A stretch of DNA of 64,000 nt from JANQPX01 sp039197065 (GTDB taxonomy: Bacteria; Pseudomonadota; Alphaproteobacteria; Geminicoccales; Geminicoccaceae): NCBI GenBank assembly GCA_039197065.1, contig JBCCUL010000019.1:1-64000 (forward strand), read 5' to 3'. Made by a program: the position numbers and the translations under genes. The notes under the pieces are model-generated. The model saw only the letters and a list, made by a program, of their open reading frames with translations. It searched no databases and had not been told where the DNA came from. Shown here piece by piece: positions 1 through 8,972 of the stretch (position 1 is the first letter of the stretch; every line of letters starts with the position of its first letter).

Positions 1-6
1 TGCGTC

Positions 7-1332
7 ATGATCGCTGCCGTTTCTTCCAGCTGGGCACTCTTTCTCGGCATGGCCCTTTTGATGATCGGCAACGGTCTGCAGGGCTCTCTGCTCGGCGTGC
101 GCGCCTCGATCGAGCAGTTCCCGACGACCGTCACCGGCATCTTGATGTCGGCCTTCTATCTCGGCTTTCTGGTCGGCTCGATCCTGACACCGAAGCTTGT
201 GGCCAGGGTCGGCCATGTCCGCGTTTTCGCTGCGCTTGCCTCCCTGGCATCGACGGCGATCCTGATCCACGCGGTGAGCGTCAATCCGCCGAGCTGGATC
301 GCCATGAGGCTGGTGAGCGGCATCAGCTATGCCGGCCTCTACGTGGTCGCGGAAAGCTGGCTGAACGAACAGGCCACCAATGAAACCAGAGGGCAGCTCC
401 TCTCATTCTACATGGTGGTCTCGACCGGCGGCATGGCGCTTGGCCAGGTCCTCTTGAATGTCGGCGATCCGAGCCATACCAGCCTCTTCATTCTGGTATC
501 GATCCTGGTATCCATGGCCCTCATTCCGATGCTGCTCTCCCAGACCCGCGGTCCGGTCATGGAAGCGCCGACGCCGATCAGCATCAAAGAGGTCTATCAA
601 GCCTCGCCCACCGGCGTGCTCAGCGCGTTCGGCGTCGGCATCCTGCAGGGTGGAAGCGTAGGCATGGGCGCCGTCTATGCCGGACTGCTCGGCTATTCAG
701 TCGCCGAAATTTCGCTCTTCATGCTGGCACTCCTGATCGGCAGTGTCTGCTTTCAATGGACGATCGGCAGGCTCTCGGATCGCTATGACCGTCGCCTCGT
801 TCTGACCATCGTCACTTTTCTGGCCGCCGGCATAGCGGTCGTCGCAAACCTCGTGGCGCAGTCACTGACCGGCCTCCTCTCCGCAACATTCCTTTTCGGC
901 GGCATGCTGTTTCCGATGTACTCGCTGGCCATCGCCTATGCCAATGACCACCTCCGCCAGGATCAGATGGTCGGCGCAAGCGGCACGCTGGTGCTGGTCG
1001 GCGGTGCAGGCGCCTTCCTCGGTCCGACCCTGGTCGCCGGCGCGATCGATGTCTTCGGGCCGCCCGGTTTTTTCTGGTCGCTTGGCGCAGTCCATGCCCT
1101 GATCGGCGTCTTCATTCTCTACCGCATGACCCAGCGCCCCGCTCTGCCCATGCAGGAACAGGGCAGCTACGCCGTTCTGCCGCGCAGCACCACGACGGTT
1201 GCGGCGGAGATGTTCGGCGAGGAAGCCGCCACCGAAAACTATGACGATCCGGACGAGACGGGTCAGAGGTCGGAAGAGGGCCAGCCTCAGACCGTCCCGA
1301 ACGGCGTGCCCGCCAAGCCAGCTGTGGACTGA
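7..1332 (+). CDS. MFS transporter, YcaD-like
   Basis: A twelve-helix major facilitator superfamily permease of the inner membrane. Hydrophobic segments alternate with short loops from residue 9 to about 375, and the loop between helices 2 and 3 (residues 57-74, ending RVGHVRVF) is the MFS signature region. The last 60 or so residues are a hydrophilic, acidic cytoplasmic tail. The overall pattern resembles the YcaD/sugar-efflux-like subgroup, but the substrate cannot be read from sequence. The first ATG lies six bases from the window edge with no stop before it, so the true start may be outside the window. The downstream EboA gene starts 178 bases later, which leaves room for a separate promoter. 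Confidence 0.8.
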   Translation: MIAAVSSSWALFLGMALLMIGNGLQGSLLGVRASIEQFPTTVTGILMSAFYLGFLVGSILTPKLVARVGHVRVFAALASLASTAILIHAVSVNPPSWIAMRLVSGISYAGLYVVAESWLNEQATNETRGQLLSFYMVVSTGGMALGQVLLNVGDPSHTSLFILVSILVSMALIPMLLSQTRGPVMEAPTPISIKEVYQASPTGVLSAFGVGILQGGSVGMGAVYAGLLGYSVAEISLFMLALLIGSVCFQWTIGRLSDRYDRRLVLTIVTFLAAGIAVVANLVAQSLTGLLSATFLFGGMLFPMYSLAIAYANDHLRQDQMVGASGTLVLVGGAGAFLGPTLVAGAIDVFGPPGFFWSLGAVHALIGVFILYRMTQRPALPMQEQGSYAVLPRSTTTVAAEMFGEEAATENYDDPDETGQRSEEGQPQTVPNGVPAKPAVD

Positions 1333-1510
1333 CGCGCCTACCTCGCTTTCGAGGATCGTCCCGGCGCTTAACGCCGTGTTGAACCGGAAGACCGGCAGGC
1401 GGCTCCTTCGGCTATATCGATCTTCGAACATGGTGTAAGCTTTTCGAATTGAAGTCGGCCAGCTCGGTTTTCCGAAGATGGCCGTCAAAAAGGTGAACGG
1501 GGAGGAAAAT

Positions 1511-2389
1511 GTGACGGTCCCCTTGGATCTCCTGATGGTCTGGCTGACCCGGCAGCTCGCCGAGCCGGCGCGCGACTGGTTCGAAAAGCAGATGTCGGCG
1601 CTGTCCGCCGACGCGCCGGAGCGTGACCTTTATCTGGCGCTCGGCCTCGTTCCTCGAAAGCTCGGCAAGGATGACCTGGCGCTTCGGCCTGCGGACATCG
1701 AGCAAGCGGGAAACGCTCGCCCCGGCTGGGATCCGAGCGGATTGTCGGTCGATCAGGCCGCACGCATCGCCATCCTCCTGAAGGCCGGCGGCGAAGGCGA
1801 GCGCTTTCGTGATCGCTTCGTCCAGCTTTGCCGCACCGCTGATATCGCCGAGCAGGTGGCGTTTTACCGGGGCCTGCCGCTCTATCCGAACCCCGAGCTT
1901 CTCATCCATCAGGCGGGAGAGGCCGCGCGCACCAACATGCGCTCTGTGTTCGAAGCACTCGCCCACAAGAACCCGTTTCCCTTCGAGCAGTTCGATCAGA
2001 ACCGCTGGAACCACATGGTGTTGAAGGCCCTGTTCATCGGTACCCAGCTTCATCCGATCCAGGGGCTCGGTCAGCGCGCCAACGCCGAGCTTGCCGTCAT
2101 CCTTAGGGACTACGCCCATGAGCGCTGGGCCGCAGGGCGCAATGTCACCCCCGAGCTCTGGCGCTCCGTCGGCGATGCGCCCAGCCTCGACGAGGGGCTG
2201 GACGACCTGAAGCGAGCCCTGGAGGGGGATGATCCCTTGGAGCGCCAGGGCGCTGCGCTGGCGCTCGCGGCAAGATCGGAGCCGGAAGCGCGCGCACTGC
2301 TTGAAACCGTCCCCGACCTCGCCGAGGCGATCACGTCAGGAGATCTCTCCTGGGACAGCCTCACGGCAAAGCTACAAGAAACAGGGTGA
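1511..2389 (+). CDS. EboA-domain protein
   Basis: An EboA-family protein of about 292 residues. Family-like blocks are LGLVPRKLGK, RPGWDPSGLSVDQAARI, and a conserved middle reading LHPIQGLGQRAN followed by DYAHERWAAGR. EboA belongs to the ebo clusters linked to export or periplasmic trafficking of small metabolites in cyanobacteria and pseudomonads; its biochemistry is unknown. I chose GTG 1511 because GGGAGG sits five bases upstream; an in-frame ATG at 1478 has no good ribosome site. A TatD-like hydrolase follows after six bases, so the two are probably co-translated. The prenyltransferase and dehydroquinate-synthase-like partners of full ebo clusters are not seen here. Confidence 0.75.
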   Translation: MTVPLDLLMVWLTRQLAEPARDWFEKQMSALSADAPERDLYLALGLVPRKLGKDDLALRPADIEQAGNARPGWDPSGLSVDQAARIAILLKAGGEGERFRDRFVQLCRTADIAEQVAFYRGLPLYPNPELLIHQAGEAARTNMRSVFEALAHKNPFPFEQFDQNRWNHMVLKALFIGTQLHPIQGLGQRANAELAVILRDYAHERWAAGRNVTPELWRSVGDAPSLDEGLDDLKRALEGDDPLERQGAALALAARSEPEARALLETVPDLAEAITSGDLSWDSLTAKLQETG

Positions 2390-2395
2390 GCCTCC

Positions 2396-3319
2396 GTGTA
2401 TATCGACCCCCATACCCACATGATCTCACGCACCACAGACGACTACGAGGCCATGGCCGCCGCCGGAATTGTCGCCCTGATCGAGCCGGCCTTCTGGCTG
2501 GGCCAGCCGCGCACCCATGTCGGCGCCTATATCGATTACCTTTCGATGATCGTCGGCTGGGAGCGGTTTCGCGCCGGCCAGTTCGGCATCCGGCATTACT
2601 GCACCATCGGACTGAATTCCAAGGAGGCCAATAACCCCGAGCTCGCCGAAGGCGTCATGGAGATCCTGCCGCGCTTTGCGCTGAAGGAGGGCGTCGTCGC
2701 GATCGGCGAGATCGGCTATGACGAGCAGACCGAGGCCGAGGACAAATATTTCCGTCTCCAGCTCGAGCTGGCGAAGGAGTTGGATCTCCCGATCATGATC
2801 CACACGCCGCACCGCGACAAGAAACGCGGCACCACACGGTCGATGGACGTGATCGAGGAGCATGGCGTCGACGTGACTAAGGTGGTGATCGATCACAATA
2901 ACGAGGAGACCGTCGAAGAGGTGCTGGACCGGGGCTACTGGGCCGCCTTTTCGATCTATCCGTCCACCAAGATGGGCAATGAACGCATGGTCGAGATCGT
3001 CATGAAATATGGTGCTGAACGCGTCATCGTCGATAGCGCCTGCGACTGGGGCATCTCCGAGCCGCTCGGCGTGCCCAAAACCGCAAAGCTCGCCTTGGAA
3101 CGGGGTGTTCCCGAAGCCCATGTCCGAAAAATCTGCTACCAGAACGCGCTTGACGCCTACGGCCAAAGCGGCCAGATGAGCGAGGCCGACTGGCTGGACC
3201 CGGCGCCGATCGACCAGCGCATGCTGTATGAGGGCAATTCCATCCTCCGCGGCGGACGCGAGGCGGTGGTCGAGGAACCGAAGGTCAGGCGTAACAAAGA
3301 CGATCTCATCATCAAATAG
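2396..3319 (+). CDS. TatD-family metal-dependent hydrolase, EboB-like
   Basis: A TatD/amidohydrolase-superfamily enzyme of 307 residues with a TIM-barrel metal site. Candidate ligands are H6 and H8 (PHTH), E105 (GEIGYD), H136 (IHTPH), H167 (IDHNNE) and D213 (VDSACDWG). It starts with GTG six bases after the EboA stop and is probably translated from the same mRNA. In ebo clusters a TatD-like protein is a constant neighbour of EboA, so this is likely its partner rather than the housekeeping TatD nuclease. The C-terminal 50 residues are polar and lysine- and arginine-rich. The substrate is unknown. Confidence 0.8.
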   Translation: MYIDPHTHMISRTTDDYEAMAAAGIVALIEPAFWLGQPRTHVGAYIDYLSMIVGWERFRAGQFGIRHYCTIGLNSKEANNPELAEGVMEILPRFALKEGVVAIGEIGYDEQTEAEDKYFRLQLELAKELDLPIMIHTPHRDKKRGTTRSMDVIEEHGVDVTKVVIDHNNEETVEEVLDRGYWAAFSIYPSTKMGNERMVEIVMKYGAERVIVDSACDWGISEPLGVPKTAKLALERGVPEAHVRKICYQNALDAYGQSGQMSEADWLDPAPIDQRMLYEGNSILRGGREAVVEEPKVRRNKDDLIIK

Positions 3320-3333
3320 CGGGTTGCGGAACG

Positions 3334-3792
3334 ATGAGCAGCTGGACCGTTTATCTCTCAGGCGAGATCCATACCGACTGGCGCGAACGCATTATCGAAG
3401 GCGCCGCCTCGGCCGATCTGCCCATCACCTTCTCGGCACCGGTCACCGACCACGCCGCCTCGGATGACTGCGGCGTCGCCATCCTCGGGGAGGAAGAAAA
3501 GCCCTTCTGGAAGGATCATAAGGGCGCAAGCGTCAACGCGATCCGCACCCGTACCCTGATCGAGAAGGCCGACATCGTCGTCGTGCGTTTCGGCGACAAG
3601 TACAAGCAATGGAACGCCGCCTTTGACGCCGGCTACGCTTCAGCCCTGGGCAAGCCGCTGATCGTCAACCACACCCCGGATCTCACCCATCCCCTGAAAG
3701 AAGTCGACGCCGCCGCCCTCGCCGTCTGCGAAACGCCCGAACAAGTCGTCCAGATCCTCACCTACGTCATCACCTCCAAGCTTCCAGCTTGA
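3334..3792 (+). CDS. ytoQ: YtoQ-family protein
   Basis: A small cytoplasmic protein of 152 residues matching the YtoQ family, recognisable from the opening WTVYLSGEIHTDWR, the middle VRFGDKYKQWNAAFDAGYA and the end HPLKEVDAAALAVCETPEQVV. The fold is probably related to nucleoside 2-deoxyribosyltransferases and TIR-like Rossmannoid proteins; the reaction is unknown. It lies 14 bases after the TatD-like gene and so is probably the third gene of the EboA operon. Nothing is missing compared with the usual family length of about 150 residues. Confidence 0.75.
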   Translation: MSSWTVYLSGEIHTDWRERIIEGAASADLPITFSAPVTDHAASDDCGVAILGEEEKPFWKDHKGASVNAIRTRTLIEKADIVVVRFGDKYKQWNAAFDAGYASALGKPLIVNHTPDLTHPLKEVDAAALAVCETPEQVVQILTYVITSKLPA

Positions 3793-3850
3793 CCGCGGAC
3801 TGGACCTCGACAGAGTGGCGGGGCGCTGGTGAGTTGTGGGAGACGTTGAC

Positions 3851-4201
3851 GTGAGCGTAAGACGTGTGGTTCCCGATGTCAGGATGGATCGGCCGGAAGA
3901 AGCGAGGGCGTTCTACCAGGACATTCTTGGCCTGACGGTGGTCATGGATCAGGGATGGATCATCACCTTTGCAAGCGAGGCGACGGCGCAACCGCAGATC
4001 AGCGTCATGACCGAGGGCGGATCGGACACGGCAGCTCCGGATATGTCGATCGAGGTCGATGATGTTGATGCAGTCTATGAAAAGGCCCGGTCGGCAGGCT
4101 GCTCGATTGTGTATGACCTCACCGATGAGCCCTGGGGTGTCAGGCGATTTTACGTTCTGGATCCCGCCGGCAAGGTCGTTAACGTCCTGTCACATCGCTG
4201 A
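3851..4201 (+). CDS. VOC (glyoxalase/bleomycin-resistance) family protein
   Basis: A single-module vicinal-oxygen-chelate protein of about 116 residues, with the usual opening (RPEEARAFYQDILGL) and closing (DPAGKVVNVLSHR) beta-strand blocks. VOC proteins bind a metal or substrate between paired modules, so a homodimer is expected. The typical second-strand histidine is not obvious, so it may be a binding protein rather than a lyase or dioxygenase. I prefer GTG 3851 because GGGAG lies eight bases upstream; GTG 3836 is the alternative. It is convergent with ogt, ending 61 bases from that gene's stop. Confidence 0.65.
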   Translation: MSVRRVVPDVRMDRPEEARAFYQDILGLTVVMDQGWIITFASEATAQPQISVMTEGGSDTAAPDMSIEVDDVDAVYEKARSAGCSIVYDLTDEPWGVRRFYVLDPAGKVVNVLSHR

Positions 4202-4262
4202 TTTTCGTTGGGTCAGAAACAGAGCGGCTTGGAGATCAACGGTCTCTGGCGGCGATCGGTTG

Positions 4263-4775
4263 TCAGAACGGAAGAAGTCCCTGCGGTCCTTCCATGCCGG
4301 CGACCTTGCGCTCATGGTTCAGGAGAAACCGCTTGGTGTCGAGACCGCCACCGAAACCGGTGAGGGAGCGATCGGAACCGATCACACGGTGGCAAGGCGC
4401 TATGATCGGTAGCGGATTGGCGCCGTTCGCAGCCCCGACGGCGCGCGACGCCGTCGGCCTGCCGATCGTCGACGCGAGCCTGCCGTAAGAGACGGTCTCG
4501 CCATAGGGAATGTCGATCAGTGCTCGCCAGACGGTCTTTTGGAACGCCGTGCCGCTGAAGTGAAGCGGCAGATCGAACCTCTGGAGCTCGCCGCTGAAAT
4601 AGGCGCTGAGCTGGGCGGAGACCTCGCCGAAAAATCCATCATCACGTCGCCATTCCGCCCGCGGCTGAGCGGCGCGGCTGCCGCGGGGGAAGCTGATGGC
4701 GTGAAGCCCGGTCTCATCCCCCGCAAGCAGAAGCGTTCCGACCGGGCTCTCCAGATGCCCCCAGACGAGCGTCAC
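4263..4775 (-). CDS. ogt: Methylated-DNA--protein-cysteine methyltransferase
   Basis: A suicide DNA repair protein that takes the alkyl group from O6-alkylguanine onto its own cysteine. The acceptor is C128 in the diagnostic PCHRVIG motif, preceded by the helix-turn-helix region (YGETVSYGRLASTIGRPTASRAVG, residues 91-114) that inserts into the minor groove. The protein is 170 residues, normal for the stand-alone Ogt type without an Ada regulatory domain. Translation appears to begin at a GTG. It is monocistronic, convergent with the VOC gene and 112 bases past the start side from the FAH-family gene. Confidence 0.93.
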   Translation of the reverse strand: MTLVWGHLESPVGTLLLAGDETGLHAISFPRGSRAAQPRAEWRRDDGFFGEVSAQLSAYFSGELQRFDLPLHFSGTAFQKTVWRALIDIPYGETVSYGRLASTIGRPTASRAVGAANGANPLPIIAPCHRVIGSDRSLTGFGGGLDTKRFLLNHERKVAGMEGPQGLLPF

Positions 4776-4887
4776 CGGCAGTTTGGAGAATGGCCTGATG
4801 CTCTATCTCCTAGTCCCGAAACCGCACCAAGATGACCATCGTCGAAGGTCCGGCGGCGTGCCGAGGTCCAAGTCAAGCAGGCGTCAC

Positions 4888-5730
4888 CTACACCACCTCC
4901 TGGCGTTGTTCGCCGAGGCCATCGATGCCGAGGCGCATGACATTTCCGGCGCGAAGATAGACCGGCTCAGGCTTGATTCCCATGCCGACGCCTGGAGGCG
5001 TTCCGGTGGAGATGACGTCGCCGGGCATCAGGGTCAGATGCTCGCTCATATGGCTGATCACGGTCGGCAGATCGAAGATGAACTGCTTGGTCGAGCTGTC
5101 CTGATACATATGGCCGTCGACTTCGAGCCAAATGCGCAGATCGTGGGGATCACCGATCTCGTCCTTGGTGACCAGCCAGGGACCGATCGGCGCGAAGGTT
5201 TCCGGGCTTTTGCCCTTCACCCATTGCTTGGCGCCGCCGTTCAACTGCACATGGCGCTCGGACACGTCGTTGACAATGGTATAACCGGCGACGACGTCCA
5301 GCGCTTCCGACTTGCTGATTCCGGCGCAGCGCTCGCCGATCACGGCGGCGAACTCGACCTCCCAATCGCTCGTGGTCGAGCCCTGCGGCAGACGCACGTC
5401 GTCATTGGGGCCGATGATCGAGCCGGTATGTTTCATGAAAAGAACGGGCTGTTCCGGAATGGGCGAACCGGTCTCGGCGGCGTGATCGGCATAGTTCAGG
5501 CCGATGCAGAGGAGATTGGGCACATATGCAAGTGGAACGCCGAGCCTCGGCTGACCGTCCACCAGCGGCAGCGAAGTGGGATCGATGCCGGCAAGCGCCG
5601 CCAGCCTGGACGCGCTCAGCTGATCCGGGGTCAGATCGTCGATATGGCCTGACAGGTCACGGATCTTGCCGTCAGCATCCAAAAGACCCGGCTTTTCAGC
5701 CCCCATCTCGCCATATCGCAGCAACCGCAT
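4888..5730 (-). CDS. Fumarylacetoacetate hydrolase family protein
   Basis: A 280-residue enzyme of the FAH superfamily, which cleaves or isomerises beta-diketo acids in aromatic and sugar-acid catabolism. The C-terminal catalytic domain starts near residue 72 (CIGLNYADHAAE). Metal ligands are expected at E124 and E126 (DWEVEFA) and D155 (NDVSERH), and GDVISTGTPPGVG forms the late substrate loop. The size fits the 2-hydroxyhepta-2,4-diene-1,7-dioate isomerase or ureidoglycolate-lyase-like group; annotation of this family is often unreliable. A strong AGGAG precedes the ATG, and an inverted repeat 62-83 bases upstream of the start could be an operator. Confidence 0.85.
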   Translation of the reverse strand: MRLLRYGEMGAEKPGLLDADGKIRDLSGHIDDLTPDQLSASRLAALAGIDPTSLPLVDGQPRLGVPLAYVPNLLCIGLNYADHAAETGSPIPEQPVLFMKHTGSIIGPNDDVRLPQGSTTSDWEVEFAAVIGERCAGISKSEALDVVAGYTIVNDVSERHVQLNGGAKQWVKGKSPETFAPIGPWLVTKDEIGDPHDLRIWLEVDGHMYQDSSTKQFIFDLPTVISHMSEHLTLMPGDVISTGTPPGVGMGIKPEPVYLRAGNVMRLGIDGLGEQRQEVV

Positions 5731-5791
5731 CGCCTCATCTCCTGAATGCCTGTAAGTGCTTTTTTGGGGACGGCTGTCCCCATCTTCACAT

Positions 5792-5813
5792 GATCGGTCT
5801 GGTTCGACCGATC
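5792..5813. promoter_or_regulatory. Inverted repeat, candidate operator
   Basis: A perfect inverted repeat with 8-base arms (GATCGGTC and GACCGATC) separated by six bases lies in the 274-base divergent region between the FAH-family gene and the DUF1688 gene. Its position 62-83 bases upstream of the FAH start suits a dimeric repressor or activator. A shorter hairpin (GGGGAC/GTCCCC) sits at about 5,766-5,781. No regulator gene is adjacent, so the binding protein is unknown. Confidence 0.4.
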
Positions 5814-6004
5814 GCCATCACGCGCCCACACTAGGCAAGAACGCGCGGGACGCCAATGTCCGCGCGAAAAAAAGGCTTCCGTTCGTTAACCATATATTAG
5901 AGTATCGCGCGCTAATTCTGGGGCAGCGGGTCGGCGACGGCCGATGAGGCCTCGTCGGACAGCTATTGTCGAAGCCTGCTCATTTTTTCTCTTGCAAAGG
6001 CGTC

Positions 6005-7300
6005 ATGGCGCGAAAATCGACGATTATGATCACGGCTGCCCCCCTGAACAGCGATAGCGACGGCGGATATGGCGATCCCGCATCGGCGGTCGCCTGGCTG
6101 CGCTCCCCGGAAGCCGTTCGCGAAAGGGCCGCACGGATCCTGGCAGCCGCCGAGCGTTCCCAGCTCGAGCATTTCAGGCTTGATCCGGATCAGCTCGACC
6201 CGACGGCTGACTATGTCATCGACACCATCTACGCCAGCTACCCGTCTTTGGAGATTCCCGCTCACAGCCGATGGCGCCACTTCGCGGCCGGTGGGCGCGA
6301 CCGCTGGCGTGATCTCGCCTCGGAACTTGATCATGTCGCCAGGCTCGAACGCGCGCGCATCCGGGCTGACCTGGCTTTCGTCAGCGTTCTCCTCGATGCC
6401 GGCGCCGGCGAACGCTGGCGCTATATCGAGCCTAGCTGCGGCCAGGTTTTCAGCCGCTCCGAAGGTCTGGCTGTGGCCAGCTTCGACTTCTTCACGCGAG
6501 GTCTCTGCTCTGCGGATCCATCGAACCCGCTTTGCGCCGATGCCGATGCCCTGGTCGGCCTGGACGCTGCGCTGATCGAGCGTCATTTCCAGGTCGCCGA
6601 TGACAATCCTCTGGTCGGCACGATCGGACGAGCTCGGCACTTGAATGCTCTTGGCCATGCGCTTCAATCCAGCCCGGCGCTTTTCGGCGGCGACCGCGCC
6701 AGAGCCGGCCATCTGATCGATTATCTCATTGAGGAGAGTGTTGACGGCACCCTGTCCGCCGGCGCCATCCTGGCGGCGCTGCTGAGGGGGCTAGCGCCTA
6801 TCTGGACGGGTGGAGCCGAGCTCGACGGTATCAATCTCGGTGATGTCGGCCGTCATTCTGCCGCCGCGACCGATGATCTGACCAATGGCCTCGTGCCCTT
6901 TCATACGCTCGCTCAATGGCTTGCATTCTCGCTGATCGAACCCTTGGAGGAACTGGGTATCGACATCGTCGGCCAGGATGATCTGACGCCGCTTGCCGAC
7001 TATCGAAACGGCGGCCTCTTGATCGATCTTGGTCTGATCCGACCCGGGCACGACGCCGTTCTGGGTCAGCCCCATCCATGGAACGCGGAACTGGTCACCG
7101 AATGGCGGGCGCTCACGGTGGCTTTGATCGAGAGGCTGGCGACGCGTATTCGAGAAAAGCTCGAGCTTTCCCCGATCGATCTGCCGCTCGACAGGATTCT
7201 CGAGGGAGGCACCTGGCGCGCCGGACGCCGCATCGCCAGGGAATACCGTCCTGACGGCAGCCCACCGCTGACGCTTCTGAGCGATGGAACCATGTTATGA
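6005..7300 (+). CDS. DUF1688 (URC4/urg3-like) protein
   Basis: A 431-residue cytoplasmic protein that I recognise as DUF1688, the family of fungal URC4/urg3 required for the URC route of uracil degradation. Family-like blocks are SAVAWLRSPEAVRERA near the start, HFRLDPDQLDPTADYV, HSRWRHFAAGGRDRW, and near the C-terminus RIREKLELSPIDLPLDRILEGGTW and AREYRPDGSPPL. The molecular reaction is not established. ATG 6005 is preceded by AAAGG; a TTG at 5966 could extend it by 13 residues. Other URC genes (a GTP-cyclohydrolase-II-like protein, uracil phosphoribosyltransferase) are not in the window, so it is an orphan here. Confidence 0.75.
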   Translation: MARKSTIMITAAPLNSDSDGGYGDPASAVAWLRSPEAVRERAARILAAAERSQLEHFRLDPDQLDPTADYVIDTIYASYPSLEIPAHSRWRHFAAGGRDRWRDLASELDHVARLERARIRADLAFVSVLLDAGAGERWRYIEPSCGQVFSRSEGLAVASFDFFTRGLCSADPSNPLCADADALVGLDAALIERHFQVADDNPLVGTIGRARHLNALGHALQSSPALFGGDRARAGHLIDYLIEESVDGTLSAGAILAALLRGLAPIWTGGAELDGINLGDVGRHSAAATDDLTNGLVPFHTLAQWLAFSLIEPLEELGIDIVGQDDLTPLADYRNGGLLIDLGLIRPGHDAVLGQPHPWNAELVTEWRALTVALIERLATRIREKLELSPIDLPLDRILEGGTWRAGRRIAREYRPDGSPPLTLLSDGTML

Positions 7301-7498
7301 ATCCAGAGTTCCGTTTGCCGGCGTTTCCATGGTTCTCAAGCTCATCCGACAGCGCCTATTCCTTGGGTCCCTGCGACCGCACCATGCGTTGGCCCGGCTC
7401 TTGATTCATGCGACGGGATGCCTGTTGGCCCGTTCGTCTGCAACAGGTAGACTTTGGTAAATCAAAACCTCGACACGGGACGGATAAAGGAAAGTCTG

Positions 7499-8026
7499 AT
7501 GGACATCAGTAAAGTCGCTATCGGCAGCAACCCGCCCGAAGAGATCAATGTGATCATCGAGGTCAGTCTTCGATCCGATCCCATCAAATACGAATTCGAA
7601 AAGGAATCAGGCGCGATCGTCGTCGATCGTTTCCTCTACACGACGATGTTCTATCCCTGCAATTACGGCTTCATCCCACACACGCTGGCCGCCGACGGCG
7701 ATCCGGTCGATGTGATGGTCATCGGCCGCATGCCCGTGCAGCCCGGCGCCGTGTTGGCCGTTCGCCCGATCGGTGTGCTCGAACTGGAAGATGAAGCCGG
7801 CGGTGACGAAAAGATCCTGGCCGTGCCCACGCGCAAGATCACCAGACTCTACGACCGCGTGATGAGCTGGCAGGACGTTCCGGAAATCGATCTTAAGCGC
7901 ATTCAGCACTTTTTCGAGCACTATAAGGACCTCGAGCCCGAGAAATGGACGCGCGTCGGTAGCTGGCGCGATACCGATATCGCCTACGGCCTGATCAACG
8001 AGGCCATCGCGCGGGCGAAAGGATAA
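7499..8026 (+). CDS. ppa: Inorganic pyrophosphatase
   Basis: A family I soluble pyrophosphatase of 175 residues, almost exactly the length of the Escherichia coli enzyme. The catalytic metal-binding block DGDPVDV places D66, D68 and D71. It hydrolyses pyrophosphate released by biosynthetic reactions and is normally a hexamer in the cytoplasm. The start at ATG 7499 follows a good AAAGGA site; an upstream TTG at 7454 would add 15 residues that do not look like the family. Carbonic anhydrase follows nine bases after the stop and is likely in the same transcript. Confidence 0.95.
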   Translation: MDISKVAIGSNPPEEINVIIEVSLRSDPIKYEFEKESGAIVVDRFLYTTMFYPCNYGFIPHTLAADGDPVDVMVIGRMPVQPGAVLAVRPIGVLELEDEAGGDEKILAVPTRKITRLYDRVMSWQDVPEIDLKRIQHFFEHYKDLEPEKWTRVGSWRDTDIAYGLINEAIARAKG

Positions 8027-8035
8027 GAGCGCTCC

Positions 8036-8710
8036 ATGAATGATCAGCGCACCGCGCATGATGCCGGTGCTAATGCGCTATTTCCTTCAAGTCTGCTGCA
8101 GGGCTATCGAACCTTCAAGGAAGGCCGATATGCTGCCGAGCAGAAGCGCTATCGACAACTGGCGGAAACAGGCCAGAAGCCTGAGACGATGGTGATCGCC
8201 TGCTGCGATTCGCGAGCCGCGCCGGAGACGATCTTCAACGCGCCGCCCGGCGACATCTTCGTGGTGCGCAACGTCGCCAATCTGGTGCCGCCCTACGAAC
8301 CGGATGGAAATTATCACTCGACGTCCGCGGCCCTCGAGTTCGCGGTGCAAAGCCTGAAAGTCAAACACATCCTCGTGCTCGGCCATGGACGCTGCGGCGG
8401 CATCAAGGCGGCGCTCGATCCGTCAAGCGATCCCCTGTCGCCCGGCGACTTCATCGGCAAGTGGATGGATCTCCTCGCATCGGCAGCTGAAACCACTGCA
8501 CGTAACGACTTGATGACCAAAGCCGAACGACAGACAGCGCTGGAGCGCATCTCGATTCGCTACACCATTGCCAATCTGCGCACATTCCCGTTCGTCGACA
8601 GTCTGGAAAAAGAGAACAAGCTCAGCCTTCACGGCGCCTGGTTCGACATTGCGGACGGCGAACTCTGGATCATGGACCCTGATACGGGCGATTTTTCCCA
8701 GGCGACCTGA
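8036..8710 (+). CDS. Beta-class carbonic anhydrase
   Basis: A zinc enzyme of 224 residues that interconverts carbon dioxide and bicarbonate in the cytoplasm. The zinc and active-site motif is complete: C57-D58-S59-R60 followed by H117 and C120 in GHGRCGG. Length is typical for beta-class enzymes. It starts nine bases after the ppa stop, so the two are probably co-transcribed. Bicarbonate supply would help the biotin-dependent carboxylase elsewhere in the window, but that link is only an inference. Confidence 0.93.
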   Translation: MNDQRTAHDAGANALFPSSLLQGYRTFKEGRYAAEQKRYRQLAETGQKPETMVIACCDSRAAPETIFNAPPGDIFVVRNVANLVPPYEPDGNYHSTSAALEFAVQSLKVKHILVLGHGRCGGIKAALDPSSDPLSPGDFIGKWMDLLASAAETTARNDLMTKAERQTALERISIRYTIANLRTFPFVDSLEKENKLSLHGAWFDIADGELWIMDPDTGDFSQAT

Positions 8711-8972
8711 ACCCGCTTTCGCGCAGTCTTTTGACGGATCTATGCGGCAGCGCGCCAGCACAGCCTTTCACTGTCAAATCACCCCGCCCCGATCTATATC
8801 AACAAGACGGGCATTATCTATTCATCGACAGCCGGAGCCGGGCGCTGGCAATTTTCATCACTACCTGCGCCCACGACCATCGCCCCTAATGCCGAGAGAC
8901 GAACCGAGCCAATAGGGCGGCGGCGCTCAAATCGGCGGCCTTTTGCTGACGAACCTATTGGGAGCCAGCGCG

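Noticed and set aside
862..1488. Long minus-strand frame opposite the MFS transporter gene
   Set aside because: It is the antisense of a clear membrane protein, has no ribosome site and its product lacks protein-like composition; many such frames arise in GC-rich coding DNA.
4783..5652. 289-codon plus-strand frame opposite the FAH-family gene
   Set aside because: Fully antisense to a gene with strong motifs; histidine- and aspartate-rich composition is an antisense artefact.
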